From Yoonia sp. (GTDB lineage: Bacteria; Pseudomonadota; Alphaproteobacteria; Rhodobacterales; Rhodobacteraceae): a DNA stretch of 64,000 bases. Location: NCBI GenBank assembly GCA_029252195.1, contig JAQXBV010000013.1:21673-85672 (forward strand), given 5' to 3'. Positions 19,700 to 27,755 of this stretch are shown piece by piece. How positions within the stretch are numbered: the first letter of the stretch is position 1; each line of letters begins with the position of its first letter. The notes below the pieces were generated by a model that ran no database searches, had not been told where the DNA came from, and was given only the letters and a program-made list of their open reading frames with translations. A program made the translations under genes and the position numbers.

Positions 19700-20548
19700 A
19701 TTTCGAGACGCAGAAACCTACAAAGACATCCTCTAGCACACCTTGGATTATCGCTGTTGGGGCCGTGACATTTGCACTGGGGGCCGTCGGGGCCTTTACT
19801 ATCGCGCAGATGAACCAATCGCGACAGAACGACGCGATTGCCATTCTCGCCGCACAACTGGCCGAGATGCAAGTGACGCGGTCTCAAACCCCTGACTTGC
19901 TCGCGATCACCGATCAAGCGGCTGCCATCATCCCGACCTCGATCCCCTCCGCAAGTACGGTTTTGGCCGCGCGCGCCAGCGGCACCCACCGTCGAAGTCT
20001 CGCTTGCGGATAAGACCGCCGAGGCGATCGCAATTGCCAACCGCAACAAAATGCGGATGCTCACCGAGGGCGTCGTCGCTGGTCTCTATTCCGTCACGTC
20101 CGAGAACGCGGACGGCGGCACGCGGATCGCGCTCAATTCGCGCAACGCGGCCAGCACTGCCGCAGAACTCGAAGGGTTGCTCGCGCAAGCGGCGGCCAAT
20201 GGCGACATCAACGTACCAGAGTCCATCAACACAAGCGACGGATCCGTCGACAGCCAGACCCTGCTGTTTGATCTGGTCCAACAGTCGCTCGAAGAGGGCT
20301 CTGCCAAAGAAGTCGCCGCCGCGCAAGAAATGCGTCGTCGTGCATTCGCAGCCTCAGCTGCAAAAACTGAGGTCGTTGAAGGGAAGCGGTTCTATACCGT
20401 CGAGGCAGGAGACAGCCTTGCCTATATTTCGCTGCAATTTTACGGCAGCACGAATGCATATGAAACGATCTTCAATGCCAATCGGTCCAAGATCGCGAGC
20501 CCTGACCAGATTCAAATCGGTCAGCGTCTGCTCATTCCAGAAGCTTAA
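19696..20548 (+). pseudogene. Membrane-anchored LysM-domain protein (copy 1), frameshifted
   Basis: Starts at ATG 19696 with a single N-terminal membrane helix (PWIIAVGAVTFALGAVGAFT). The frame breaks in a CG repeat (19968-19975) and would stop at about 20013. Another frame then continues cleanly (APTVEVSLADKTAEAIAIAN from about 19982) through a helical region to a C-terminal LysM domain, FYTVEAGDSLAYISLQFYGS ... IQIGQRLLIPEA. Restoring one CG unit gives 284 residues, almost the 283 of the intact paralogue at 21561-22412, with which it shares the pattern G(D/E)I-VP-TSDG-VD--LL. Loss by repeat slippage, phase variation and sequencing error are all possible. Confidence 0.75.
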
Positions 20549-20689
20549 CGGCTGATTATGTCTGGCACTGGCCCGAGTTCTCCCCGATGGCACAAAGAGC
20601 GCGCCCCTCAGCAAACAATGAAACCGTGTTTTTGGCGAAACCGAATCAAAATTTGTTGACGGCGAATCACCTTTCGGTCAAGTTAATGC

Positions 20690-20778
20690 TTAACCGCGAA
20701 GAGCCATAAAAACAGGCTCATTGGACCGCCCTTGGCAGGGCGAGGGGGCAGGCTTCGGGCCTGTCTTCTTGTTTTTAG
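20690..20778 (+). ncRNA. Structured intergenic stretch: three hairpins ending in a terminator; candidate small RNA or leader
   Basis: The 360-base gap between the two rhodanese-LysM units holds GAGCC/GGCTC (20701-20719), CGCCCT-TGGC-AGGGCG (20727-20742) and GGCAGGC/GCCTGTC (20747-20765) followed by TTCTTGTTTTT. ACAGGC at 20712-20717 could pair instead with the right arm GCCTGT of the last hairpin, so two exclusive structures exist. A TTGACG at 20656 could be a -35 box but a good -10 is not obvious. It may be only the terminator of the upstream genes, a small RNA, or an attenuator-like leader of the gene at 20909. The rest of the gap shows nothing I recognise. Confidence 0.4.
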
Positions 20779-20908
20779 CAAGACCCTTCGTCGCGATGCG
20801 AATCAATCTTTGACTTCCGGTCCACGAATGCACTAAATCTTGTGGAGATAAATGCACTGGAACCACAATTAAGCGGTTCAACCCTAGATATAGCAGTGCA
20901 GTAACGGG

Positions 20909-21544
20909 GTGAGTTTCGAGATACGCGCGTTTTTTGCGACTATTGGTGTTTTGGCGGCAATCAGTGCAGCGCCGACAAATGCGCAGGGTGTGCGGATTAC
21001 GTCTGATGTTGACCAAGTCGCCTTTTCGGTCGGCGAACAGAACTTCACAATCACACGCGGCCAAGACGCTGGCGCCACATTGCAGGGCGAGTTCGCAAAA
21101 ACGAGCCGCCCCTGCCCCGAATTCTGCATTCAGCCTATGATCGCTGCGGCCGGCGTCGCACCGCTTGGCGAGCTCGAAGTCTTGGGGTTTTTGGAAAACG
21201 ACGTGAGTGCGGGCACCGGCCTTTTGCTCGATGCACGGCTGCCCGATTGGTTTGCGAAAGCCGCTATTCCTGCCGCAGTGAACGTGCCATTCGCGGCCCT
21301 TGCCGCCGAAAACCCGTATCAGGCCGATATTCTGCGCGCACTTGGTGCGGTTGAAACGGCTGACGGGCTCGATTTCAGCAGCGCCAGAAGCCTTGTGATC
21401 TACGACAATGGTGCCTGGGATGAACAAGCGACTCGCGCAATTACCGCCCTGATCGCGGCGGGCTATCCGCCTGCCATGATCAAAAACTACCGTGGCGGAC
21501 TAGAGGATTGGCTCCATCTTGGCCTCTCTGTCGTGCTGCCATGA
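20909..21544 (+). CDS. Secreted rhodanese-fold protein without catalytic cysteine (copy 2)
   Basis: 211 residues from a GTG start. A signal peptide RAFFATIGVLAAISAAPTNA is followed by a beta-rich N-terminal part (FSVGEQNFTITRGQ), a conserved TSRPCPEFCIQPM cysteine motif and a rhodanese domain with LLLDARLPDWF, AAVNVPFAAL and NYRGGLEDW. The catalytic loop reads IYDNGAWDEQ; in related proteins I recall CNGPWC at this place, so both cysteines appear replaced by Asp. The start is soft: GTG at 20909 has no good ribosome site, while GGGGTGAG would suit an ATA at 20921. It probably works with the LysM protein 16 bases downstream in the periplasm. Confidence 0.82.
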   Translation: MSFEIRAFFATIGVLAAISAAPTNAQGVRITSDVDQVAFSVGEQNFTITRGQDAGATLQGEFAKTSRPCPEFCIQPMIAAAGVAPLGELEVLGFLENDVSAGTGLLLDARLPDWFAKAAIPAAVNVPFAALAAENPYQADILRALGAVETADGLDFSSARSLVIYDNGAWDEQATRAITALIAAGYPPAMIKNYRGGLEDWLHLGLSVVLP

Positions 21545-21560
21545 AGAAAGTGACCTGCCC

Positions 21561-22412
21561 ATGATCCGCTCTATTGTCGCTCTGTTTGTCTTTGCCGTGG
21601 CACTCTGCGCCTATATCGTCATTCAACCCGACAAGGGCGGGCGGCAAGCCAATGCCGAACAGGCCGCAGTCGCGCGTGCGCAGACCGATAGTATTCTTGG
21701 CCCTTTACCTGATGCCATCGCGCCAACAAATGCCGCGCTGATTCAAGCCCCGATGCGCAACACTGCACCCGGACTGGCGCTTGAAACCGAACATGCGCAA
21801 ATGGAACGGACCGCGGCAAACGTGCTTGCCGGACTTGGGTTGAATGTGGAACCAAATCCGAATGCAGACCGCGTGGACCCGATGCAGGAAATGACCGCCA
21901 GCGTTCTTTCAGGGATCGGGGCTGTCACTGGTAATCGGATCAAAGCCGGATTTGAGGCGCCAGAGGCGAAATCCGCTTTGGAATTGCTGGTCGTCAAGGC
22001 GCTCGAAGAAGGGCAGGACGACGCCTATATCAATACGGTCGTGAACGCGGCCGCCAAGGCAGGCGAAATCTCTGTGCCTGACATCCTTGTGACCTCGGAC
22101 GGTGATGTCGACACCGCCGTTTTGCTCAGCTCGATCATCAGTCAAGCGCAGATCGCCGCGGGCGGCCCCGCCCCTGCCGTGCCGAATGTGACGACAGGCG
22201 AGGGCGTCGAGGTCCGCGTTGTGCAGCGCGCCACCCAAGCCGAGCAATACCGCTTTTACACTGTCAACCAAGGCGACAGTCTTGGCGCAATTGCGGTAAA
22301 GTTTTACGGGTCTGTCGATAAGTTCAGCCTCATCTACGATGCCAACCGACAAATCCTCTCCAGCCCGAATGCAATCAAAGTCGGTCAGCGGCTGTCTATT
22401 CCTTCGCTCTAG
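21561..22412 (+). CDS. Membrane-anchored LysM-domain protein (copy 2, intact)
   Basis: 283 residues from ATG 21561. An N-terminal helix (IRSIVALFVFAVALCAYIVI) anchors it in the inner membrane; a long helical, Ala-rich periplasmic region follows (AGFEAPEAKSALELL, GEISVPDILVTSDGDVD), then a C-terminal LysM domain, FYTVNQGDSLGAIAVKFYGS ... IKVGQRLSIPSL, expected to bind peptidoglycan. It could therefore bridge membrane and cell wall. The unit with the rhodanese-like gene just upstream repeats the arrangement at 19076-20548. Its TAG stop overlaps the zapE stop on the other strand (CTAG, 22409-22412). Confidence 0.85.
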   Translation: MIRSIVALFVFAVALCAYIVIQPDKGGRQANAEQAAVARAQTDSILGPLPDAIAPTNAALIQAPMRNTAPGLALETEHAQMERTAANVLAGLGLNVEPNPNADRVDPMQEMTASVLSGIGAVTGNRIKAGFEAPEAKSALELLVVKALEEGQDDAYINTVVNAAAKAGEISVPDILVTSDGDVDTAVLLSSIISQAQIAAGGPAPAVPNVTTGEGVEVRVVQRATQAEQYRFYTVNQGDSLGAIAVKFYGSVDKFSLIYDANRQILSSPNAIKVGQRLSIPSL

Positions 22413-23458
22413 CCCCAATCATCCGCTTGCATCTCGCGCAAACGGCTTGCGGTGCGCTCGAATTCGAAGGTGCCTTCCCCTTCGACATAAAGCATTTCGG
22501 GCAGTGCGGCGGCAGAGCAGATCAGGCGCACTTTTCCTTCATAGAGCGCGTCAACCAGCGTCACAAAGCGCTTGGCCTCATTGAAGTTCTGCCGCGACAG
22601 GCGCGGAATGTCTTCGAGCACCAAAACACGCACGGCCTGTGCCAGTGCGAGATAATCTGCCGCGCCCAAGGGCATGCCGCAGAGTTCAAAGAACCCGATC
22701 CGCCCCGCCCCGTTGTGGTAACGCGGAATGACCACCTCGCGGCCTTTGACATGGAGCGTGAGCGGCTCCGAGCGCCCGCCCGTAAGCCCATGCCAAGCGG
22801 CATCTATCGCTTTGCGCGCCTCGGCGCCTGCCGGCGTAAAATATGTGGCTGTGCCCGCGAGGCGCCCCTGTCTGTAATCTGTCGGGCTCACAAGCTCGTG
22901 CACAACCATCCGGTCTTTCATCAGCGCTATAAACGGCAAGAACAGCGCACGGTTCAGCCCGTTTTTATATAGCTCGTCAGGGTGCCTGTTGGACGTCGTC
23001 ACAATCACCACACCTGCCGCCAACAGTGCCTCAAATAAACGGCCAACAATCATCGCATCGGTAATGTCGCTGATCTGCATCTCGTCAAAGGCAAGAAAGC
23101 GGACGTCTGCGGCCAGCTTGGCCGCGACAGGGGCAATCGCATCGTCCACGCCCTGCTTGCGAGCGGCGTTCATCTCGGCATGCACCCATTGCATGAACGC
23201 GTGAAAGTGACGGCGCTGCTTGGGGACCTCTACAGCCTCAAACAACAGGTCCATCAGCATGGATTTCCCGCGTCCGACACCGCCCCACATATACAGACCC
23301 TTGGTCGGCGGCGGCGCCTTGCGAAACAATCCGCGCTTGACAGGTTCCGCCAACGCGGCCCGCACGCGTTCCAGCTCAGGCATAACGGCAATTTGGGCCG
23401 CATCTTCATGCAGCCGCCCCTCGGCCACAGCGGCCCGATAAATATCCAACATCATCAT
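22409..23458 (-). CDS. zapE: Cell division protein ZapE (AFG1-like ATPase)
   Basis: 349 residues. A Walker A loop GGVGRGKSMLMD (about 59-70), an F-DEMQ Walker B (RFLAFDEMQISDI) and a sensor-like VVTTSNRHPDELYKNGLNR are all typical of the AFG1/ZapE family. E. coli ZapE associates with the FtsZ ring under stress. The start could be any of three adjacent Met codons at 23458-23452. Divergent from the MFS gene. Confidence 0.92.
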   Translation of the reverse strand: MMMLDIYRAAVAEGRLHEDAAQIAVMPELERVRAALAEPVKRGLFRKAPPPTKGLYMWGGVGRGKSMLMDLLFEAVEVPKQRRHFHAFMQWVHAEMNAARKQGVDDAIAPVAAKLAADVRFLAFDEMQISDITDAMIVGRLFEALLAAGVVIVTTSNRHPDELYKNGLNRALFLPFIALMKDRMVVHELVSPTDYRQGRLAGTATYFTPAGAEARKAIDAAWHGLTGGRSEPLTLHVKGREVVIPRYHNGAGRIGFFELCGMPLGAADYLALAQAVRVLVLEDIPRLSRQNFNEAKRFVTLVDALYEGKVRLICSAAALPEMLYVEGEGTFEFERTASRLREMQADDWG

Positions 23459-23581
23459 ACGCCTAGCGATACCTCGCCTTGGTTAAAAAGTAACCCCCAG
23501 CGCGACAGATCATCCCCTGTGATAGGCAGGTGCACAACAACAGCAGTTGACAAAATGCGCGGCGGGGCGGCAACTCACTCA

Positions 23582-24814
23582 ATGACACGCCAAAACGCCC
23601 TCCTGAACCCCGTCCTCATCGCTGGCTGCCTGATCATCATGACAGGCTTTGCGATCCGCGCCTCTTTCGGCGTGTTCCAAATCCCGATTGCGACAGAGTT
23701 CGGCTGGCTGCGCGCCGACTTCAGCCTCGCCATCGCGATCCAAAATCTTGCGTGGGGCTTCGGCCAACCCATTTTCGGGGCCATGGCCGAGAAAATTGGC
23801 GATCGTAAAGCGATTATCGCGGGTGCGGTCTTTTACGCGGCAGGGCTGCTCTTATCCTCTGGGGCGACCTCCCCTTTCGCTCATCAATTCTATGAAGTCT
23901 TCGTCGGCTTCGGCATCGCAGGCACCGGCTTTGGTGTGATCCTTGCCGTAGTCGGGCGCGCGTCATCCGATGAAAACCGCTCTATGTCGCTGGCCATCGC
24001 CACGGCAGCGGGCTCCGCAGGCCAAGTCTTTGGCGCGCCACTCGCGGAATACCTCATGACATTCCTGACTTGGCAGCAAACCTTCGTCACCTTCGCAGGG
24101 ATGATCATCGCGGTCCTCATGGTCCTGCCGATGATGCGCAGCCCCGTGACAGCCTCAAAGGCCGAGCTTGAAGAAAGCATGGGCACCATCCTCAAACGGG
24201 CCTTCAAAGATCCATCCTACACGCTCATCTTCCTTGGGTTCTTTTCCTGCGGCTACCAACTCGCGTTTATCACGGCCCACTTCCCAGCGTTCGTGACCGA
24301 GATGTGCGGACCGATCCTTGCGGGGTCGATGCTTGCGAATATGGGAGTGACGACGACCAGCGCCCTTGGGGCGATCGCTATCTCACTCATCGGACTGGCC
24401 AACATCTGCGGGACTTTGCTGGCGGGCTATTTGGGTAAACGTTATTCCAAGAAATACCTGTTGGCAGGCATCTATGCAGGGCGGACCATCATCGCGGCAG
24501 CCTTCATCATGACACCGATGACGCCGACGACCGTGATCCTTTTTTCCGTTGGTATGGGCAGCCTGTGGCTTGCCACCGTGCCGCTGACCTCCGGGCTTGT
24601 CGCGCACCTTTACGGTCTGCGCTATATGGGCACGCTTTACGGCATTGTTTTCTTCTCACACCAGCTCGGCTCGTTCCTCGGTGTCTGGCTTGGCGGGGCG
24701 CTCTACGACATCTACGGCACCTATACCTACGTCTGGTGGGTCGGCGTGGGCATCGGCGCGTTCAGCGCCATCGTGCACCTTCCGATTAAGGAAAGAAGGG
24801 TCTTCGCGACATAG
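23582..24814 (+). CDS. MFS transporter, oxalate/formate or monocarboxylate-type
   Basis: 410 residues with twelve hydrophobic segments. The first loop contains FGVFQIPIATEFGWLRADFS and the 2-3 loop MAEKIGDRKAIIAG, a variant of the MFS signature; the sequence resembles the OFA/MCT branch that carries small carboxylates. The substrate is unknown. I chose the ATG at 23582 (MTRQNALLNP); an in-frame ATG about 28 bases upstream lacks hydrophobic or conserved sequence. It stands alone between zapE and the diguanylate cyclase. Confidence 0.87.
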   Translation: MTRQNALLNPVLIAGCLIIMTGFAIRASFGVFQIPIATEFGWLRADFSLAIAIQNLAWGFGQPIFGAMAEKIGDRKAIIAGAVFYAAGLLLSSGATSPFAHQFYEVFVGFGIAGTGFGVILAVVGRASSDENRSMSLAIATAAGSAGQVFGAPLAEYLMTFLTWQQTFVTFAGMIIAVLMVLPMMRSPVTASKAELEESMGTILKRAFKDPSYTLIFLGFFSCGYQLAFITAHFPAFVTEMCGPILAGSMLANMGVTTTSALGAIAISLIGLANICGTLLAGYLGKRYSKKYLLAGIYAGRTIIAAAFIMTPMTPTTVILFSVGMGSLWLATVPLTSGLVAHLYGLRYMGTLYGIVFFSHQLGSFLGVWLGGALYDIYGTYTYVWWVGVGIGAFSAIVHLPIKERRVFAT

Positions 24815-24935
24815 ACGTCACTGAAGTCATTCGCATTCTTGAAAAATTTTAACGAATTTCGTTGGAGCTTTCCCGGAAAATTAAGAAAGACCTTACCATA
24901 CTGGCCTAGCGATGTGGGAGCAGAAGGGTCTTTAA

Positions 24936-26051
24936 ATGTCATCAGTGTTTCAAGTTATTTCGTTCCTTTTTGAACAAGTCGGCCAAGGGGTTTTGCTCAT
25001 CTACCTTTACGGGATCTTCGCCCGAAAAGAGGTCACCAAGACCCAGCTTGAGTTAAGTATAGGCACGGTTTTTGGGATCGCGGCAATCCTGTCCATGGCA
25101 GACCCAATTCATATGACGGACGGTGTCATCATAGATCTGCGAAACTTATTTGTCGGAACGGCCGCTGCGTTTTTCGGATGGCGAGGCGGCGCAATGAGCG
25201 CGCTGATCGCTATTGCCATGCGTAGCAGTATTGGCGGCACAGGTGCTATCACGGGGATCTCGGGGATCCTCATTGCGATGGCGATGGGGCTGCTGTCGAC
25301 ATATTATGTACAGCCACGGATCAAAACCCCGATCTTGAGCTATCAGATACTGGCCGCGATGATTTCGACCCATATTTTGTCAGGCCTTCTTCTTCCTGCA
25401 GACCTCATCGCGCGGTTTTTCACGCAACTCGGCCCGATCCTGTTTATCGGAAATCTCGTCGGTTCAACTGTGATTGGCTTGTTAATCCGGCGTGAAATGG
25501 CGCTTGTCGGCGAAACGAAGCGGCTCTCAGTTGCGGCCATGACGGACCCTTTGACCAAGATTCTCAACCGCAGAAGCGCAATAGAAACATATGAACAGAT
25601 GCTGCACAAACCGCGTCCGAAACGGGGCGTCGCAATGTCCTGTATTGATCTCGATAAGTTCAAGAAAATCAATGACACCTATGGTCACCTTGCTGGGGAT
25701 CAGGTCTTGCAGGAAGTGGCCGGACGACTATCAACATGCCTGCGCCCCGCCGACATATTTTGCCGCATGGGGGGTGATGAGTTTGTGATTGTGCTCGTCA
25801 ATGTATCAAGCGACGAAGCCCTCTCAATTTCAGAGCGCTGTAGTTCCATAATATCGCGCGTTCCGATCGCATGTGACGAAGCCAACATCACAGCTTCGAT
25901 CAGCGTTGGCAGCGTTTGGTCCCCCGTGCCGTTGCATTTCGAAGAATTCCGCGGCATGGCCGGCGAGGCACTTTATCATGCCAAAAAGGACAATCTCAAT
26001 CGTACCGCGTTTAGTACCGCCTATTACGCATCGTCGGTCGCGGCTGGTTAG
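24936..26051 (+). CDS. Diguanylate cyclase with multi-helix membrane sensor (5TMR_LYT-like)
   Basis: 371 residues. The first 185 residues form about five to six membrane helices with DLRNLFVGTAAAFFGWRGG (67-85), a pattern like the 5TM-LYT receptor domain used in other signalling proteins. A GGDEF domain follows, with GGDEF at 279-283 and an intact I-site RPAD at 270-273, so cyclic di-GMP synthesis with feedback control is expected. The signal sensed is unknown. GAAGGG precedes the ATG. It abuts the alpha/beta hydrolase gene of the opposite strand with no base between the stops. Confidence 0.9.
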   Translation: MSSVFQVISFLFEQVGQGVLLIYLYGIFARKEVTKTQLELSIGTVFGIAAILSMADPIHMTDGVIIDLRNLFVGTAAAFFGWRGGAMSALIAIAMRSSIGGTGAITGISGILIAMAMGLLSTYYVQPRIKTPILSYQILAAMISTHILSGLLLPADLIARFFTQLGPILFIGNLVGSTVIGLLIRREMALVGETKRLSVAAMTDPLTKILNRRSAIETYEQMLHKPRPKRGVAMSCIDLDKFKKINDTYGHLAGDQVLQEVAGRLSTCLRPADIFCRMGGDEFVIVLVNVSSDEALSISERCSSIISRVPIACDEANITASISVGSVWSPVPLHFEEFRGMAGEALYHAKKDNLNRTAFSTAYYASSVAAG

Positions 26052-26969
26052 CTAAGTGAGCTCACGCAATACTGTTGTGATCTTGCTGACCAAAGCCTCA
26101 GCATAGGAATAGGGCATCGCATGACCCGCGCCCGCGATATCTTCTTGTCGGGCCATGCGGTTCCACTGGGCGAGTGTGCCCATCGCCGAAATCGGGATTG
26201 TGGTATCCTCACGCGCCCAGAATGCGAAAACCGGCACGTCGTCACGGCTTAATGCGCGGTGCTCTGTCTCAAGGGTTTGGGCCAAAGCATGCCTGCGGCT
26301 TGACAAAACAGCATCCAGATAACCGCGCCGCGCAAGCTGCGCCTTCTGGGCTTGCGCCACTTCGCCCGACTTTGCCGCAACTCCGCGCCGCATCTGCCGC
26401 GCAACGATCAACCGATGTGACCAATCGCCCAGCACGGGCACCTTGCGGCAAAATTGCTCAAGGCGGCTTTCTTTCAGCTCAATCCCCGCCGACGCAACCA
26501 GCAAGACCCGTGCGACGCGGTGCGGTTGCGCCGCCGCAAAAGCGGTTACAATACTGCCCCCCATCGAATAGCCTATCAGCGTGATATCTTCGTCAATCCC
26601 TTGATCTGCCAGAAGCTCGTCAAGCTGGCGCGTAAAATACGCCAGCGATTGCTCTCCGCGCGGCAGATCCGAAAATCCACGCCCATAAAGATCATAGCTC
26701 AACACCCGAAATCCCAGATCATTGAGGGCAGGAATAATCTGGTCCCACACCACCGACGGCGTTGTCAGGCCATGCACCAACACGATCACAGGGCCGCGGG
26801 TGCGACCTGACCAGCGATAGTGCGTCTGCCCCCCGCTCAGCTTGGCAAATTTGCCAGGCGCCGCGCGGCGCGCGTTGCGATCAATCGGGCGCCGCCGCGC
26901 CTCTTCAAAATTGAGGAATGCCCAAATCGCGAGAGCGCAAAGCCCAAAAATAATAAGGAAGTTGACCAT
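26052..26969 (-). CDS. Alpha/beta hydrolase
   Basis: 305 residues. An N-terminal membrane helix (FLIIFGLCALAIWAFLNF) suggests an inner-membrane anchor. The hydrolase fold shows the oxyanion stretch LVHGLTTPSVVWD, YDLYGRGFSD, the nucleophile elbow GYSMGGS, an acid in WAREDTTIP and the C-terminal GAGHAMPY histidine. Substrate unknown. It is the last gene of a nine-gene minus-strand run that begins at greA and follows the dioxygenase gene with no gap. Confidence 0.85.
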   Translation of the reverse strand: MVNFLIIFGLCALAIWAFLNFEEARRRPIDRNARRAAPGKFAKLSGGQTHYRWSGRTRGPVIVLVHGLTTPSVVWDQIIPALNDLGFRVLSYDLYGRGFSDLPRGEQSLAYFTRQLDELLADQGIDEDITLIGYSMGGSIVTAFAAAQPHRVARVLLVASAGIELKESRLEQFCRKVPVLGDWSHRLIVARQMRRGVAAKSGEVAQAQKAQLARRGYLDAVLSSRRHALAQTLETEHRALSRDDVPVFAFWAREDTTIPISAMGTLAQWNRMARQEDIAGAGHAMPYSYAEALVSKITTVLRELT

Positions 26970-27755
26970 TTATGACTCGCCATAAATGACGGGAAACCAA
27001 TCGGTGCGCAGCTTTTGACCTGCCACCATGCCATGCCCCGGAAACGGCGGCGAGGTGCGGCCCGGGCGCGCCACATAGCGCGCATCATCCCCCACCCAGC
27101 GCAGCGATAACGCGCGCCTACGATTGGCGCTCTCATTGCCGCGCGCGCCGTGCACTGTGCGGTAATCGAACAATACCACATCGCCCGGTTCCATCGGCCA
27201 CTCCAAAACCCGCATATCATCAGGGTTCGCATCGGGATCGGGTACAGGCGTCCAATCACCCTGCTCATAAAAGTCGCTATCGTCGGCCCAACTGACGGGG
27301 CGCACCATCTTGTCCCATTTGTGCGAGCCCGCGATGAAGCGCAGCGAGGCCCCCTGCACGGGATCAAGCGGAATCCAAAGGCTCACAGTTTGCTCGCCTT
27401 CGACAAAGTAATAGGGCGAATCCTGATGCCACGGCGTGGGCTTTGGCGTGCCTGGTTCCTTCACCAGCACATGGTCATGAAAAAACTGCGCCGATTTTGA
27501 CTGCATCGCTGTCGCCGCCAGTTCCGCCGCGGGGCTTTCGCGGACGATCCGTTCAAACGCGGGGATCCGCGACCAGTTGCAATAATCGTCAAAAAAGCGG
27601 CCCTGACTGACTTGGTTCTCCGAGGCATATTCGCTCGGTTGCACCATGTTCTGCGCCACACCTTCGGCCATCACATCGACCCAATCGGCAAAGACACCGC
27701 GCAGGACAACTGCACCGTCGCGTTGAAAATCCGCAATCTGCTCAGGCGTCATCAT
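26970..27755 (-). CDS. Phytanoyl-CoA dioxygenase (PhyH) family Fe(II)/2-oxoglutarate enzyme
   Basis: 261 residues from the ATG at 27755, which overlaps the previous stop (ATGA); an in-frame ATG at 27767 is also possible. Iron ligands are evident: HQDSPYYF gives the H-x-D pair and TVHGARGN the distal His, with RRALSLRW supplying the 2-oxoglutarate arginine. The family hydroxylates small molecules, including phytanoyl-CoA and ectoine; the substrate here cannot be read from sequence. Coupling with the ornithine cyclodeaminase-like gene suggests a shared pathway acting on an amino-acid-like compound, which is inference. Confidence 0.87.
   Translation of the reverse strand: MMTPEQIADFQRDGAVVLRGVFADWVDVMAEGVAQNMVQPSEYASENQVSQGRFFDDYCNWSRIPAFERIVRESPAAELAATAMQSKSAQFFHDHVLVKEPGTPKPTPWHQDSPYYFVEGEQTVSLWIPLDPVQGASLRFIAGSHKWDKMVRPVSWADDSDFYEQGDWTPVPDPDANPDDMRVLEWPMEPGDVVLFDYRTVHGARGNESANRRRALSLRWVGDDARYVARPGRTSPPFPGHGMVAGQKLRTDWFPVIYGES

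Noticed and set aside
20679..20695. GTTAA-TGC-TTAAC as a CtrA-type site
   Set aside because: Half-site spacing is 3 bases, not the 7 of the TTAA-N7-TTAA consensus.
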